DNA from: Pyrus communis
Taxonomy: Eukaryota > Streptophyta > Magnoliopsida > Rosales > Rosaceae
Assembly (NCBI RefSeq): GCF_963583255.1
Contig: NC_084813.1
Coordinates: forward strand, 21,508,002 to 21,572,001
DNA length: 64,000 nt
Direction: 5' to 3'
The translations under genes and the position numbers were made by a program. Each line of letters opens with the position of its first letter. Positions within the stretch are counted from its first letter, which is position 1. Of this stretch, positions 25,258 through 35,976 are shown in pieces. Under the pieces are notes generated by a model that had not been told where the DNA came from, searched no databases, and saw only the letters and a list, made by a program, of their open reading frames with translations.

Positions 25258-26537
25258 AACCATACACATACATGCAAGTGTGGATTGATGAGAGTCAGCA
25301 CCATATGGTTGTTGGTATCAAGCGGCAAGCCCTACATAAAATTCTGTTCGGTTCCGAATCCAATGCAGGGTCCATTGTGTTGTAGTTTGGTGGGCTGAGT
25401 CTAGTTCCTAGTGTTATATCGAACTCAATACAAATATTTTACGTCTTTATCATGTATATGTATATATAAGTCAAATTTATATAGACTAAAAGGAAAAAGT
25501 AGCCAAATTCATGAACTCCCCCACCAATCGCAGCCACAAGTTCTGTCGGAGTCGCGCCATAATCAAGCTACTGTATATATATGTAGAGAGAATATAATAT
25601 GATCAAATTCTCCATATTTTCCAACAAAAAAAATAATTCTCTACTTATTGGGACCAACCTCCAAAATCGACTAATTGAGCCCATCCTCTCCAATCACATG
25701 AAATCCCATCGTTATGACATCGTAGAGTTAACTGAGTCAAATTTATTACTGTTTATGTTGATAATTGAGAATCATTTAACGAAAAGTAAAGAATCTCGTA
25801 TGTAATAAAATTAGAAAATTCAAGAAAGTGAGGGAAAGTGCGCTCTAACTCTTCCATCTTTTCAAATTTAGGATTTATTCTTTCAAAAAGGTCTTCATTT
25901 GTTTCAACATTTTCAGTACTTCAAAAGAGTTATTTTCCTTTGTCATTAAGGCACTCCATTTTCTTATACAATCGATATTGAGGAGACCGGATTCGAACTG
26001 GACCTCCGCAAGCTTCTCGCAATAGTCCACTCCATTTAAAAATCACGTGATAAAATGATTTTTATCAAAATTGTGATATGTACCTCTCGAAGAGTTTGCA
26101 AGATATTGTTTTAAAGAGCTAAAAAAAGTGAGTGGAAAAAATAGTGTGTGAATAGCACTACTCTATGGGTAATGCTTGCATTTGCAAATAATATATATTT
26201 ATATTAGAAATTTATAATTGAAACCGTTTAATTTTAAACCATCATTTGAAGATCATCCCTACAAATAATTATTCGATCAGAAACCGTTTTATCATTCAAA
26301 TGTATCTTATAAATCAACAATCTAGGTATCAAGTAACATATTCATGATGAACTGTTAATTTATTTGTCACACTCAGATGACTAACCGGTTTCTAATTCGA
26401 ATAAATTTGCATTCAGATACCTTCAAATAAAGGTTGAAAATTCAATGGTTCTTATTATAAAACTTTTATAATTAAAAGACGTTATTTGTAAATGAGGGCA
26501 TGAATTCATCCTAAAAGAGAGAAGGCAAGTAACTCTT

Positions 26538-26539
<2 letters not shown>

Positions 26540-26620
<81 letters not shown>
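26540..26620. repeat. Compound (CT)n(TA)n microsatellite
   Basis: A C-run, then a long CT repeat, then a TA repeat. Copy A at about 20935-20950 has only a short CTCTATATATAT in the same place, so the tract expanded in copy B or contracted in A. Confidence 0.9.
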
Positions 26621-26621
<1 letters not shown>

Positions 26622-27204
26622 AAAGGTATCTAACAGTGACAAAGCCATGTATGCCATGCATTACCTAATCCATATCCTTCTTTCGACATCAACAAACCGT
26701 TTCTATCTCACTCTTTCAGAATGTTTATTATTATTTATAGGATCTTTGGTGCGGGCGGTGCCCCTTTCAATTCAATTGAATAGATTCTCGACTTAAGGTT
26801 GATGCTCATGTGCTGATTGGCTGCCCAAATCCATGCCCAATCACAAGTTGACACGCTTGAGTCAAATATCTTTTGATATCACTATTTTAAGACCTCTCGT
26901 TTTCTTCTCCACCACATAACAGTTTGTCTTAGGTCACAATTAGCGGTATGTTCCGCGATATTACTAATTTTGAACCATTATAAATTTCATCGTCTATTAA
27001 TATTATAACATTTAAATTAGCAATATCACTACGATCAGTAGTCAACTTGTTGAGATATTCATAACCATATATGCATGCAAGTGTGAATTTATGATTTGAG
27101 TGTTAGCACCATATGGTTCTTGGTATCAAGGGGCAAACCCTACATAAAGTTCTGTTCAAATGCAGGGACCGTTATGTTGTACGTTGTATATATATGTATA
27201 GGCT

Positions 27205-27442
27205 CTTTATGCAAAGGGATCTCCATTTTTTTCAAAAAAAAGGGGACTAGGTATGTGGCCCACTTCACATCGAACTTCAACGATCTGAACTATCTAGTTT
27301 GTAAGTCTCGATTCATAGATCATCCTTACAAAAATTCAATTCAATTCAAAATCATTTGTCTATTTAATTATGAAGATAAAGTTTCATTGTTTCTTATATA
27401 ACATGTAATCGTTAATTTTTTTTAACCCAATTAGATGTATTA
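27205..27442. mobile_element. Left arm of fold-back element in copy B
   Basis: Left portion of the same fold-back element seen whole at 21368-22060. It begins near GGCTCTTTATGCAAAGGGATC, an outer part missing from copy A. It is interrupted by the LINE, and the element resumes at 30422. Confidence 0.6.
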
Positions 27443-27457
27443 AATATTTTCGTTTTG
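27443..27457. repeat. Target-site duplication of LINE, 5' copy
   Basis: AATATTTTCGTTTTG, repeated exactly at 30407-30421 after the poly(A). The empty site in copy A near 21560 has the single related sequence, without the element. Confidence 0.9.
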
Positions 27458-30406
27458 CATAACGACGTCAACTATGGAGAATCTGCCTCACCTTTTCCCT
27501 TGTCTTATTGGTGAAGATTTACTTGTCCTAAATGGGGAAGTCACCGACGATGAGATTAAAGCTTGTATGTTTGCTATTGGTGGGCTCAAGGCCCCTGGAC
27601 CTGATGGTATCCCTGCTAGATTCTATCAAAAATTTTGGCATCTTTGTGGCAAGGATGTTTGTGATATGGTTAAGGTTTGTTTCAATACAACTCAACTCCC
27701 TGACAACATTAATAACACCTTCATCTCGTTGATTCCTAAGGTTGATAACCCTACAAGCATGACACAGTTGAGGCCTATTAGTCTGTGTTCTACGCTTTAC
27801 AAGGTCATCTCCAAAATTTTGGTGGGTAAATTGAGACCGCTTCTCCATAAACTTGTTAGCCCTACTCAAGTGAGCTTCGTCCCGGGTAGGCAAATTATTG
27901 ATAATGTCATTGTTGCTCAAGAAATCCTCCATAAGTACAGAAACACCAAAGGTAAAAAAGGGTTCATTGCTTGGAAAATTGACCTTTCCAAAGCTTATGA
28001 TCGTCTTCAGTGGAGTTTTATTAGAGATGTTCTTTGGGAGATTGGGCTAAGAGGGAAAATTTTGGAACTCACCATGCAATGCGTTACCACAGTCAATTAC
28101 CAAGCCATTGTTAATTGTGAGCTCACTGATTCTTTCTCCCCACAATGTGGAATCAGACAGGGAGATCCCCTTTCTCCCTATTTATTTGTGCTTTGCATGG
28201 AAAAACTATCTCATATCATTAATGGATGCATCACTACTAAGAAATGGAAGCCAGCTAAGCTATCTAGCAATGGGCCTCCTGTCTCTCATCTCTTTTTTGC
28301 GAATGATCTTATTTTGTTTGCGGAAGCATCCTCAACTCAAGCCAGATTATTGAAGGATTGCCTTGATATTTTTTGTGCCGTGTCTGGTCAGCAGGTGAAT
28401 TTTGATAAATCATGTATCTACTGCTTTCCTAATATCTCTCGAAGTAAGGCTATTGAAATTGCCAACATCTGTGGTTCTCCTCTCACTTCTGATTTAGGAC
28501 ACTACTTGGGTGTTCCGTTACTGCATTCTAGAGTCAATAAAGAGACGTATGGAAACATTGTGGAAAAAGTTCAACGTCGACTTTCTGCTTGGAAGAGCAA
28601 TACTCTCTCTATGGCAGGTAGGCTTGTCTACCTACAATCAGTTGCCTCAGCTATTCCAATCTACTCAATGCAATCTACTCGCCTCCCAGTTTCCATATGC
28701 GATAAATTTGATAAGTTGAACATGAATTTCTTATGGGGTCACACTGAGGATAATTCCAAGGTTCACCTTGTTAAGTGGGAGACAGTATCCACGCCTAAAT
28801 TTATGGGTGGTTTAGGCTTGAAAGATACCCATGTTATGAACCAAGCCCTCCTTGCTAAAACTGGTTGGAAACTTATGCAAAGAGACCCGGGCCTCTGGGC
28901 ACAAGTTTTGAAGGGAAAATATCTCAAACACTACGACATGGTGGGTGCTTGCTCTGCTAAGTTCACTAATTGTTCTCATACTTGGCGTGGAATCCTCTTT
29001 GGTGCCCAAATCCTTCCTAATGGTATGAGATGGAGAGTCGGATCTGGAAGCCAAATTCATTTTTGGAAAGACAACTGACTTGAGAGTGGCGTACTCAAAA
29101 ATTTTGCTACCATCCCTCTTTCAGCTGACATGCTTGAATGGACTGTTGATGACTTCCTTACTGATGATGGTTGGAAAGTAGATTTGTTATACTCCTGCCT
29201 TCCCCCTGATATTGTGGATCATATTTTCAGTTTACATGTTGGAATTGCGAATCATAGGGAAGATAAGGTAATTTGGAGCCTCACCAATTCTGGAACCTTC
29301 TCCGTGAAAACTGCTTATCTCTCTCTCTTTGGCAATGATGATATCATTCCTTGGAAATGGAATTTCATTTGGAAACTCAAGCTCCCACCCAAATTAGTGA
29401 CTTTTCTTTGGACTATTGGTCATGGGAAAATTCTCACCAATGTGCAGAGAGCTAGAAGAGGTTTTACTAATAACCCGTGTTGTCCAATCTGCCCTAATAT
29501 TGAGGAATCAATGGATCATATTTTCAGGTCTTGTAGGCATTCCCCTTCCTTTTGGAATGGTGTTGGAATCCCTCCTGAAGTTGCCCATTCCTTTGCTCTT
29601 GATTTCCAGAGTTGGATGGCCATTAACCTTAGGACACACTGTTCTACCATACATGGTTTACCCTGGAACCTTATCTTTGCTTCAACTCTCTGGTATTGCT
29701 GGAAATGGAGGAACAATCTTGTCTTCAATGATGGTCAACAACCGCCTGTCTCACCCCAGAAGTTCATTTTTCAATTTGCAAGGGATTGGTATGATGACAA
29801 CAAGTGTTCTTCTAGTAAGCCTCCTAGACAAATCATCTCAATCCATTGGATCCACCCGCCAATTGGTAGATATAAAATCAATACAGATGGGAGTTGTAAT
29901 GACCCATTTAGGCACATAAGTGCTGGAGGTTTGATTCGCAATTCTGAAGGGGATTAGATTAAGGGATTTCCTGCTAATTTGGGCAGAGGAACCATCATGG
30001 AAGCTGAGCTTTGGGGTGTTTTCATGGGCCTTTCTATAGCTTGGGATGAGGGATGCAGGGATGTGATCCTTGAATGTGATTCTTGGGATGCTGTTATTTT
30101 GATCCAAAAACCTATTCTGGATTCGCACCCGCTCTACAACCTCATTATTGACTGCAAAGAAGCCATCGGAAAAAATTTGAGATGTGAAGTCACTCATATC
30201 TATAGAGAAATGAATGCCTCAGCTGATCACATGGCTGACTTGGGTCATGGGCTATCCCTAGGCCTTCATGTTTTTGTTTCTCCTCCTACCACTGCTAGTA
30301 ATTTTCTAGTTTCTGACTCTATTGGCAGGGCCCTTCCTAGGGCTGTTCTTGCCTGACTTTTTTGTTTTGCTTGCCGGGCTTTGCCCTCCGTTGTACAAAA
30401 AAAAAA
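27458..30406 (+). mobile_element. 5'-truncated LINE (L1-type) retrotransposon
   Basis: About 2.95 kb inserted in the fold-back element of copy B. It contains the reverse transcriptase, zinc-ribbon and RNase H parts of a plant LINE ORF2, a short 3' untranslated region and a terminal A-run. It is bounded by a 15-base target-site duplication. ORF1, the endonuclease and the beginning of the RT region are missing, the usual result of incomplete reverse transcription at insertion. Copy A shows the unoccupied site. Confidence 0.93.
27474..30356 (+). pseudogene. LINE ORF2 remnant: reverse transcriptase, zf-RVT, RNase H
   Basis: A single frame interrupted by two stops, TGA at 29076-29078 and TAG at 29955-29957. 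Both sit where tryptophan is expected (WKDN then stop; EGD then stop, IKGF), so TGG became TGA or TAG. RT landmarks: LKAPGPDGIPARFYQ, LRPISLCSTLYK, FVPGRQI, IDLSKAYDR and GIRQGDPLSPYLF. The catalytic box reads FAND at 28296-28307 where FADD is expected. A zinc-ribbon (CCPICPNIEES) follows near 29480, and an RNase H start (KINTDGSCN) lies near 29875, with AELWGVFMGL after the second stop. The element is dead. Confidence 0.9.
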
Positions 30407-30421
30407 AATATTTTCGTTTTG
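30407..30421. repeat. Target-site duplication of LINE, 3' copy
   Basis: An exact repeat of AATATTTTCGTTTTG, directly after the A-run that ends the LINE. Confidence 0.9.
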
Positions 30422-30950
30422 ACTAATATTTTGCAAAGATGATCTATGAGGTGTTCGGATCATTAAAATTCGATATTGTGTGGATCCTACAACTAATCCT
30501 TATTTTTATGAAAAAATAGGGATCCCTTCCCTTAAAGTAATATATATGGAAGCCTTTAAGGGGAAGGGATCCCCATTATTATTATTATTTTTTATAAAAA
30601 TGGGATTAGTTGTGGGGTCCACACCAAATTAAACTTTAACGATCCGAACCGTCTATTTTAAGTTGTACCTCATAAATAATCCTTGCAAAATATTAGTCAA
30701 ATCGAAATATTTAAAAATATAATTAGGTTCAAAGAAATGAACGAATACTTTGTTATACGAAAAACAATGAAATTTGATCTTGATAACTAAATAGGCAAAT
30801 TGTTTCAAATTGAATTCAATTATTGCAAGGATGATCTATGAATCGAGACTTACAAAATAGATGGTTTGGATAGTTAAAATTCAATGTGAAGTGAGTTTCA
30901 CACCTAATCTCTATTTTTTTTCGAAAAATGAGGATCCCTATATATACATA
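30422..30950. mobile_element. Right arm of fold-back element in copy B
   Basis: Continues the fold-back element after the LINE. It includes the palindrome centre near 30540 (CTTAAAGT..TATATATGG..CCTTTAAGG) and the outer inverted arm to about 30950. Confidence 0.6.
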
Positions 30951-32587
30951 TAATATAATATAATACGATCAATTCTCTAAATTCCAACAAAAATAGAATT
31001 CTCAACTTATCAGGACCAACCTACACAATTGACTAATCGAGCCCATCTTGTCCAATCACATGAAATCCCATCGTAGGATTAGCTAAGTTAAACTTATTGC
31101 TTATTCTCTTTTCGTCCACGTAGAATGATAATTGAGTATCATTTAACGTGATGACAAGAATCTCGTAGTGAATGAGAGGAAGTATGTACAAAACTTTTCA
31201 TTCTTTTCAAATTTAGGATTTAATCTTTTGAAATGGTCTTTATTTGTTTCAACATTTTTCGTACTTCAAAAGCGTCTTATTTTTGTTTATCGATATGACA
31301 CTATTTTTTATACAAGCGATATTGAGAATGATGGATTTGAATTAGCCCTCTACAAGCCCCTCACAACGGTCCACTCTATTTGAAAATCATATAATAAAAT
31401 GATTTTTATCGAAATTGTGATACGTCCCTCTTGAAGAGTTTGCAAGATAGACATTTTCAAAGAGCTAAAATATATATATATATATATATTTTTTTTTGTC
31501 GATAGCTAAAATATAATCTTACGGGCACCAATTTTTATCCCGTGATATTGTAAGCTAACATTCCATTTGTTATTATTTTGGCTGAACCTTGTTTATTTAT
31601 AAAACCGATAAGTAACTATTATGTCACGATGATTAAACTTTTATATTTTATTTACATTTTCAGTTATGTTTTATGACCAATTATTTACCCTTTCTGGATT
31701 ATATTTAATTCAATGGTAAAAAATAAGCAAGAAAGTATAGATGTAAAAGGAAAATAGTGAGTGGAAACCAATTTCGTTTTTGTTTTTGAGAATTTGTTGT
31801 TGGCAATTAAAAAATTTAATTGTGCATTCCAAACTTTTTATTTTTAGAAAGAAAAATATTCTTATGAGTAATGTACAATAAAATTTTTAGAGCACAAATA
31901 GTAGTTTCTTTAATCTTTTTTTTTTTTTTTTTTTTTTAACACAACAACGTATACTAAGAAATGAAAGATTTGTGCTAAGTCTCATAATGATCATCATAAT
32001 AAATTAGCATCTGTGAAATTCCAAATAAAAGCTCTCACTCACTCACATATTGTACAATTGAACATGAGTGTAAAAAGGAGTAAGAAATAGTGTACACAAA
32101 CAAATCTTTTTGCAGGTGATAAGACATATTTAAAAATATGGGGATATGCTATAAGTATGTAAGTTTCTCTCTACAAAGCGTTTTTGCTTACCACTATAAC
32201 TATAATATATGTTTATTATACATTTAATTATTTGCCACATGTCCTATCACTTAAATTCTAATTAACTTTCACATTAAATGTTACTTTTTCAAAATTTAAA
32301 AATATTAACTAAGATTAAGTAAAATGATATGTAACAAATGATTAAGTGTATGGTAAACATACATCATAGTTTATGGTGGTGCACTTCCAAATGCTCCATT
32401 TCTCTAAAACATACGATTTAAAATTGATAGTGACCCTAGCAAACATGTCTTCCTTGAAATTTTGTTCATATGCATGACATCAGATTTATCTTGAAATACA
32501 ATAGAAACTAATTTTGTTCTTACCAATTATGGTATGGAAAATTATGTGTGGCCAATATGATACTAACACTCAGCTAGTCAGATGTAA

Positions 32588-32834
32588 GAGCCCGTTTGGT
32601 GGGTGGATAAGATTGAGCTTTAGAAATGAGATTGGATTGGCAAAGATTTATAAGATAGGACTTGTAACTCATGTATAAAGATATGTTAATAACTCACTCT
32701 ATTATGGACTTGTAACCCATCATGTTCAGTCATGTCCATCTTATATTTTGACACATCAAACAATATATTGGACTCAAGTCCATTTTAATTTATCACAATC
32801 TATCTCATCCATTTCACCAAATAGGACCTAATGT
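32588..32834. mobile_element. Possible hAT-like MITE (copy B)
   Basis: The copy B counterpart of 23338-23572. Here the right end is longer (TTCACCAAATAGGACCT), which pairs imperfectly with the left AGCCCGTTTGGTG. Confidence 0.4.
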
Positions 32835-35665
32835 AATTGAACAGGTGTACGAAGAGTTTCATGTACCATTACAGAAGCATATTCTGAATATATACTAAAT
32901 ATTTTAATGTACTATATATACTATATTAACCAGAAATGAGTAGTAATTCTTGTATACTAAACCCCAATTGAGGTTGAAAATGAATCTAGCTAATCCTCTG
33001 ACAAATCAGTAATGCTAGTGTTGATTATCACATCAGGGGGATAAAACGTATGCCTATAACAATCGTCGAGAATGATGGTAATCCAACCTATATGAATGGA
33101 GATCCCATGAAATAGGTTCATATGGGTAAGAACAAATCACTTGTTGGTCGGGCATGCACTATCAATTTAGATCGAGTGTTGTTATTTTCGACAGTCTATC
33201 CCTATGGTGCAGATAGTACAAATACTGCAGTGTATGAGATAGAACTTATGTTCTTAATGCATACTATACCCTATATATAGGTGGTATGCTTGAATGCAAT
33301 GCGTACTTGATGGATTCACCTATATGAGTGTAGGAGTAAGGACACTTTTGTTGAGAGTTTAGGCAAGTTCTTTGGAGCAATCATGAATATCCAAGTGGGT
33401 GCATGACCCATTCATGCCCACCTGCTCGAACAAGCTCAATTTCGAGGATTTAATGTGGATGGTTAGTCATATGATTCACGCAAATAAACATTGGTTCATA
33501 GAAAATTTAGTTTTCAACAAAATTTTGTGAGTTACGACTAGGTCGTCCTAAGGCTAGTTCATAGTTCAAAAGACATCAGTTCTGATGTGTTTGGATTCTC
33601 ACTTTCCTTTGGTACTTCATTTCCTCTTTAAACTTTTGTATCTCAAATTCCCATCTAGTGAACTCGATCTGTATTTTGAAATATGTTGGAGATTATTAGA
33701 ATATGTAATTGGGTATTTCAAAACACAATTCATATATCAAAGCTTCATTGATCATGTTAATATCATTCTTAATTTTTCTTTTAATTCTCAGTTTTGTTTG
33801 CAAACCAAAATTAATGCATTAAAGGAGGTTTATTGTTAGCATTTGATTGGGCAATAATGCTCCTCGAGTTGCCTTTATTTGGCCAACATTTTGTTTGTGA
33901 CTAGCACTATATATTTACTATTGCGTAAATCAAAGGGGTAAATTGTAGTTCCAGTCAAGTTCTCTACTATTCTATAAGTTTTCAATCCTTGATTTTTAAT
34001 TTGATCACCTATTCTCTCAAGTGCTAAGGAATTGAGTTGTTCATTCGATTTAAGTATTACGAGTGCACACTTACAAAGATCACAAGTCTTGGAGGGTAGG
34101 GTGTCGTAACCTACTACATCGAGATATTGTCGCCGAGGAGTGAAGTCTACCCTTAAGGACAGTAACTTACATGCCTCAACCTAAAGTTTTGTTTCTAATC
34201 AAATATTGACGAAGAGTGGTTTCTACGCTATAAAAAATAAGTATTTCATTGTTGTTTCATTATTTATATGATTTATCATGTCAACATAAATTGTAATTTA
34301 CTAATATTCATCTTGTGTGAATTCTTGTAGGAGAAATAGTATTCGTATTCTCAAAATTTTTAACAATTATAACACTTGAATTAGTACTATCATGTAACGA
34401 TTTTCTTGAAAAAAGAAATTATTGTTTCGTGCTACATTTAGCAGTCAACTTGTCGAGATATTCATAACCATGCACATACATGCAAGTGTGGATTGATGAG
34501 AGTAAGCACCATATGGTTGTTGGTATCAAGCGGCGAGCCCTACATAAAATTCTGTTAGGTTCCGAATCAAATGCAGGGACCATTGTGTTGTAGTTTGGTG
34601 GGCTGAGTCTAGTTCCTAGTATCGAACTCAATACAAATATTTTACGTCTTTGTCATGCATGTAAGTCAAATTTATATAGACTAGAAGGAAAAAGTAGCCA
34701 AATTCATGAACTCCTCCACCAATCGCAGCCACAAGTTCTGTCGGAGTCGCGCCATAATCAAGCTACTTTATATACATGTAGAGAGAATATAATATGATCA
34801 AATTCTCCATATATTCCAACAAAAAAAAAAAAAAAATTTCTAGTTATTGGGACCAACCTCCAAAATCGACTAATTGAGCCCCTCCTCTGCAATCACATGA
34901 AATCCCATCGTTATGGCATCGTAGAGTTAACTGAGTCAAATTTATTACTGTTTATGTTGTTAATTGAGAATCATTTAACGAAAAGTAAAGAATCTCGTAT
35001 GTAATAAAATTAGAAAATTCAGGAAAGTGAGGGAAAGTGCGTTATAACTCTTTCTTCTTTTCAAATTTATGATTTATTCTTTCAAAAAGGTCTTTATTTG
35101 TTTCAACATTTTCAGTACTTCAAAAGAGTTATTTTCCTTTCTCGATAAGGCACTCCATTTTCTTATACAATCGATATTGAGGAGAGCGGATTCAAATTGG
35201 ACCTCCACAAGCTTCTCGCAACAGTCCACTCCATTTAAAAATCGCGTGATAAAATGATTTTTATCGATAGTGTGATATGTACCTCTCAAAGAGTTTGCAA
35301 TGTGTTTTTTTAAAGAGCTAAAAAAAGTGAGTGGAAATCACTTTCGTTTAGTTATTTATAACAACCATAATTAGTTATTATTTTTTAAAATACTTATTGG
35401 CACTCTAAAAATCTAACTTTACACTCCAAACTTTCTATAGTTAGAAAAAAAATTACTCTTATGACGAGGCAATATTATATTTTTAGAATGCAAATACTAG
35501 TCTGCTTGTTTTTCTAATATCACGATGTATACTAAAAAATGAAAGATTTGTACTAAGTCTCACAATAACCATCATAATAAATTAGCATTAAACTTGCTGT
35601 CTACGAAATTCAAACTAAGAGCTCTCACCCATATTTTGCACAATTCAACATGATTATAGAGGAAT

Positions 35666-35976
35666 AAAAAAATAGCGTGTGAAAACCACTTCACTTCACT
35701 TCAGTTACGATGGCAACATAATTAGTCATTATTGAAGTGATTGCCTTTGATTGTAAATTATCAGGCCCAGTGGCCCAAAACTAATCCAATTTAAAATCAA
35801 AATCTTAGGCCCATTACCAAATCAAACATGGGCCGTTGATTTCAGATCCAAAACTGTCTGCTCCAACCAAACCAACGAACAAACAAACCACCAAAATCTC
35901 ATCACCTTCTTCCCCACCATCGAACCATCTGAATCTCTCTCCATCTCCCATCGCATTATCGCAAATCCAGCGAGAG
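35666..35976. other. Spacer and LIP1 5' leader
   Basis: The end of the repeat block is followed by the presumed promoter and 5' leader of lipoyl synthase. The leader changes to a C-rich composition from about 35850. I could not fix a TATA box. Confidence 0.4.

Larger units (their letters stand above)
20541..26135. repeat. Large direct tandem duplication, copy A
   Basis: From TAGTGTGTGAATAGCAC at 20538 onward this sequence reappears in the same order from about 26139 (copy B), with only scattered differences per line. Pairs that can be checked: 20560/26160, 21000/26670, 22100/30970, 22820/32055, 23340/32590, 24420/33680, 25260/34450 and 25980/35165. Copy A lacks the LINE, lacks about 220 bases present in B near 27025-27245, lacks about 400 bases present in B near 31575-31975, and has an extra 61-base duplication at 25141-25257. 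No host gene is present. Confidence 0.9.
26136..35665. repeat. Large direct tandem duplication, copy B
   Basis: The second copy of the 20.5-26.1 kb unit. It is longer because it contains a LINE insertion (27458-30406), about 220 bases near 27025-27245, and about 400 bases near 31575-31975 not present in A. The unit also contains an older internal repeat: sequence near 27000-27200 plus 30955-32090 resembles 34380-35665, flanking about 2.3 kb of non-coding DNA. The A/B junction (26120-26160) joins AAAAAAAGTGAGTGGAAA to ATAGTGTGTGAATAGCAC. Confidence 0.85.

Noticed and set aside
28108..28719. Additional frames overlapping the LINE
   Set aside because: Shadow frames of the reverse-transcriptase ORF.
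25085..35665. Calling the older repeat pair LTRs of an LTR retrotransposon
   Set aside because: No TG...CA ends, no primer-binding site with the right position, no polypurine tract, no gag/pol; kept as a finding only.
35836..35976. Upstream extension of the lipoyl synthase frame
   Set aside because: The frame is open but has no ATG before 35977, and the extension (Thr/Lys/Ser-rich) does not look like a presequence; the ATG at 35977 gives a normal mitochondrial one.
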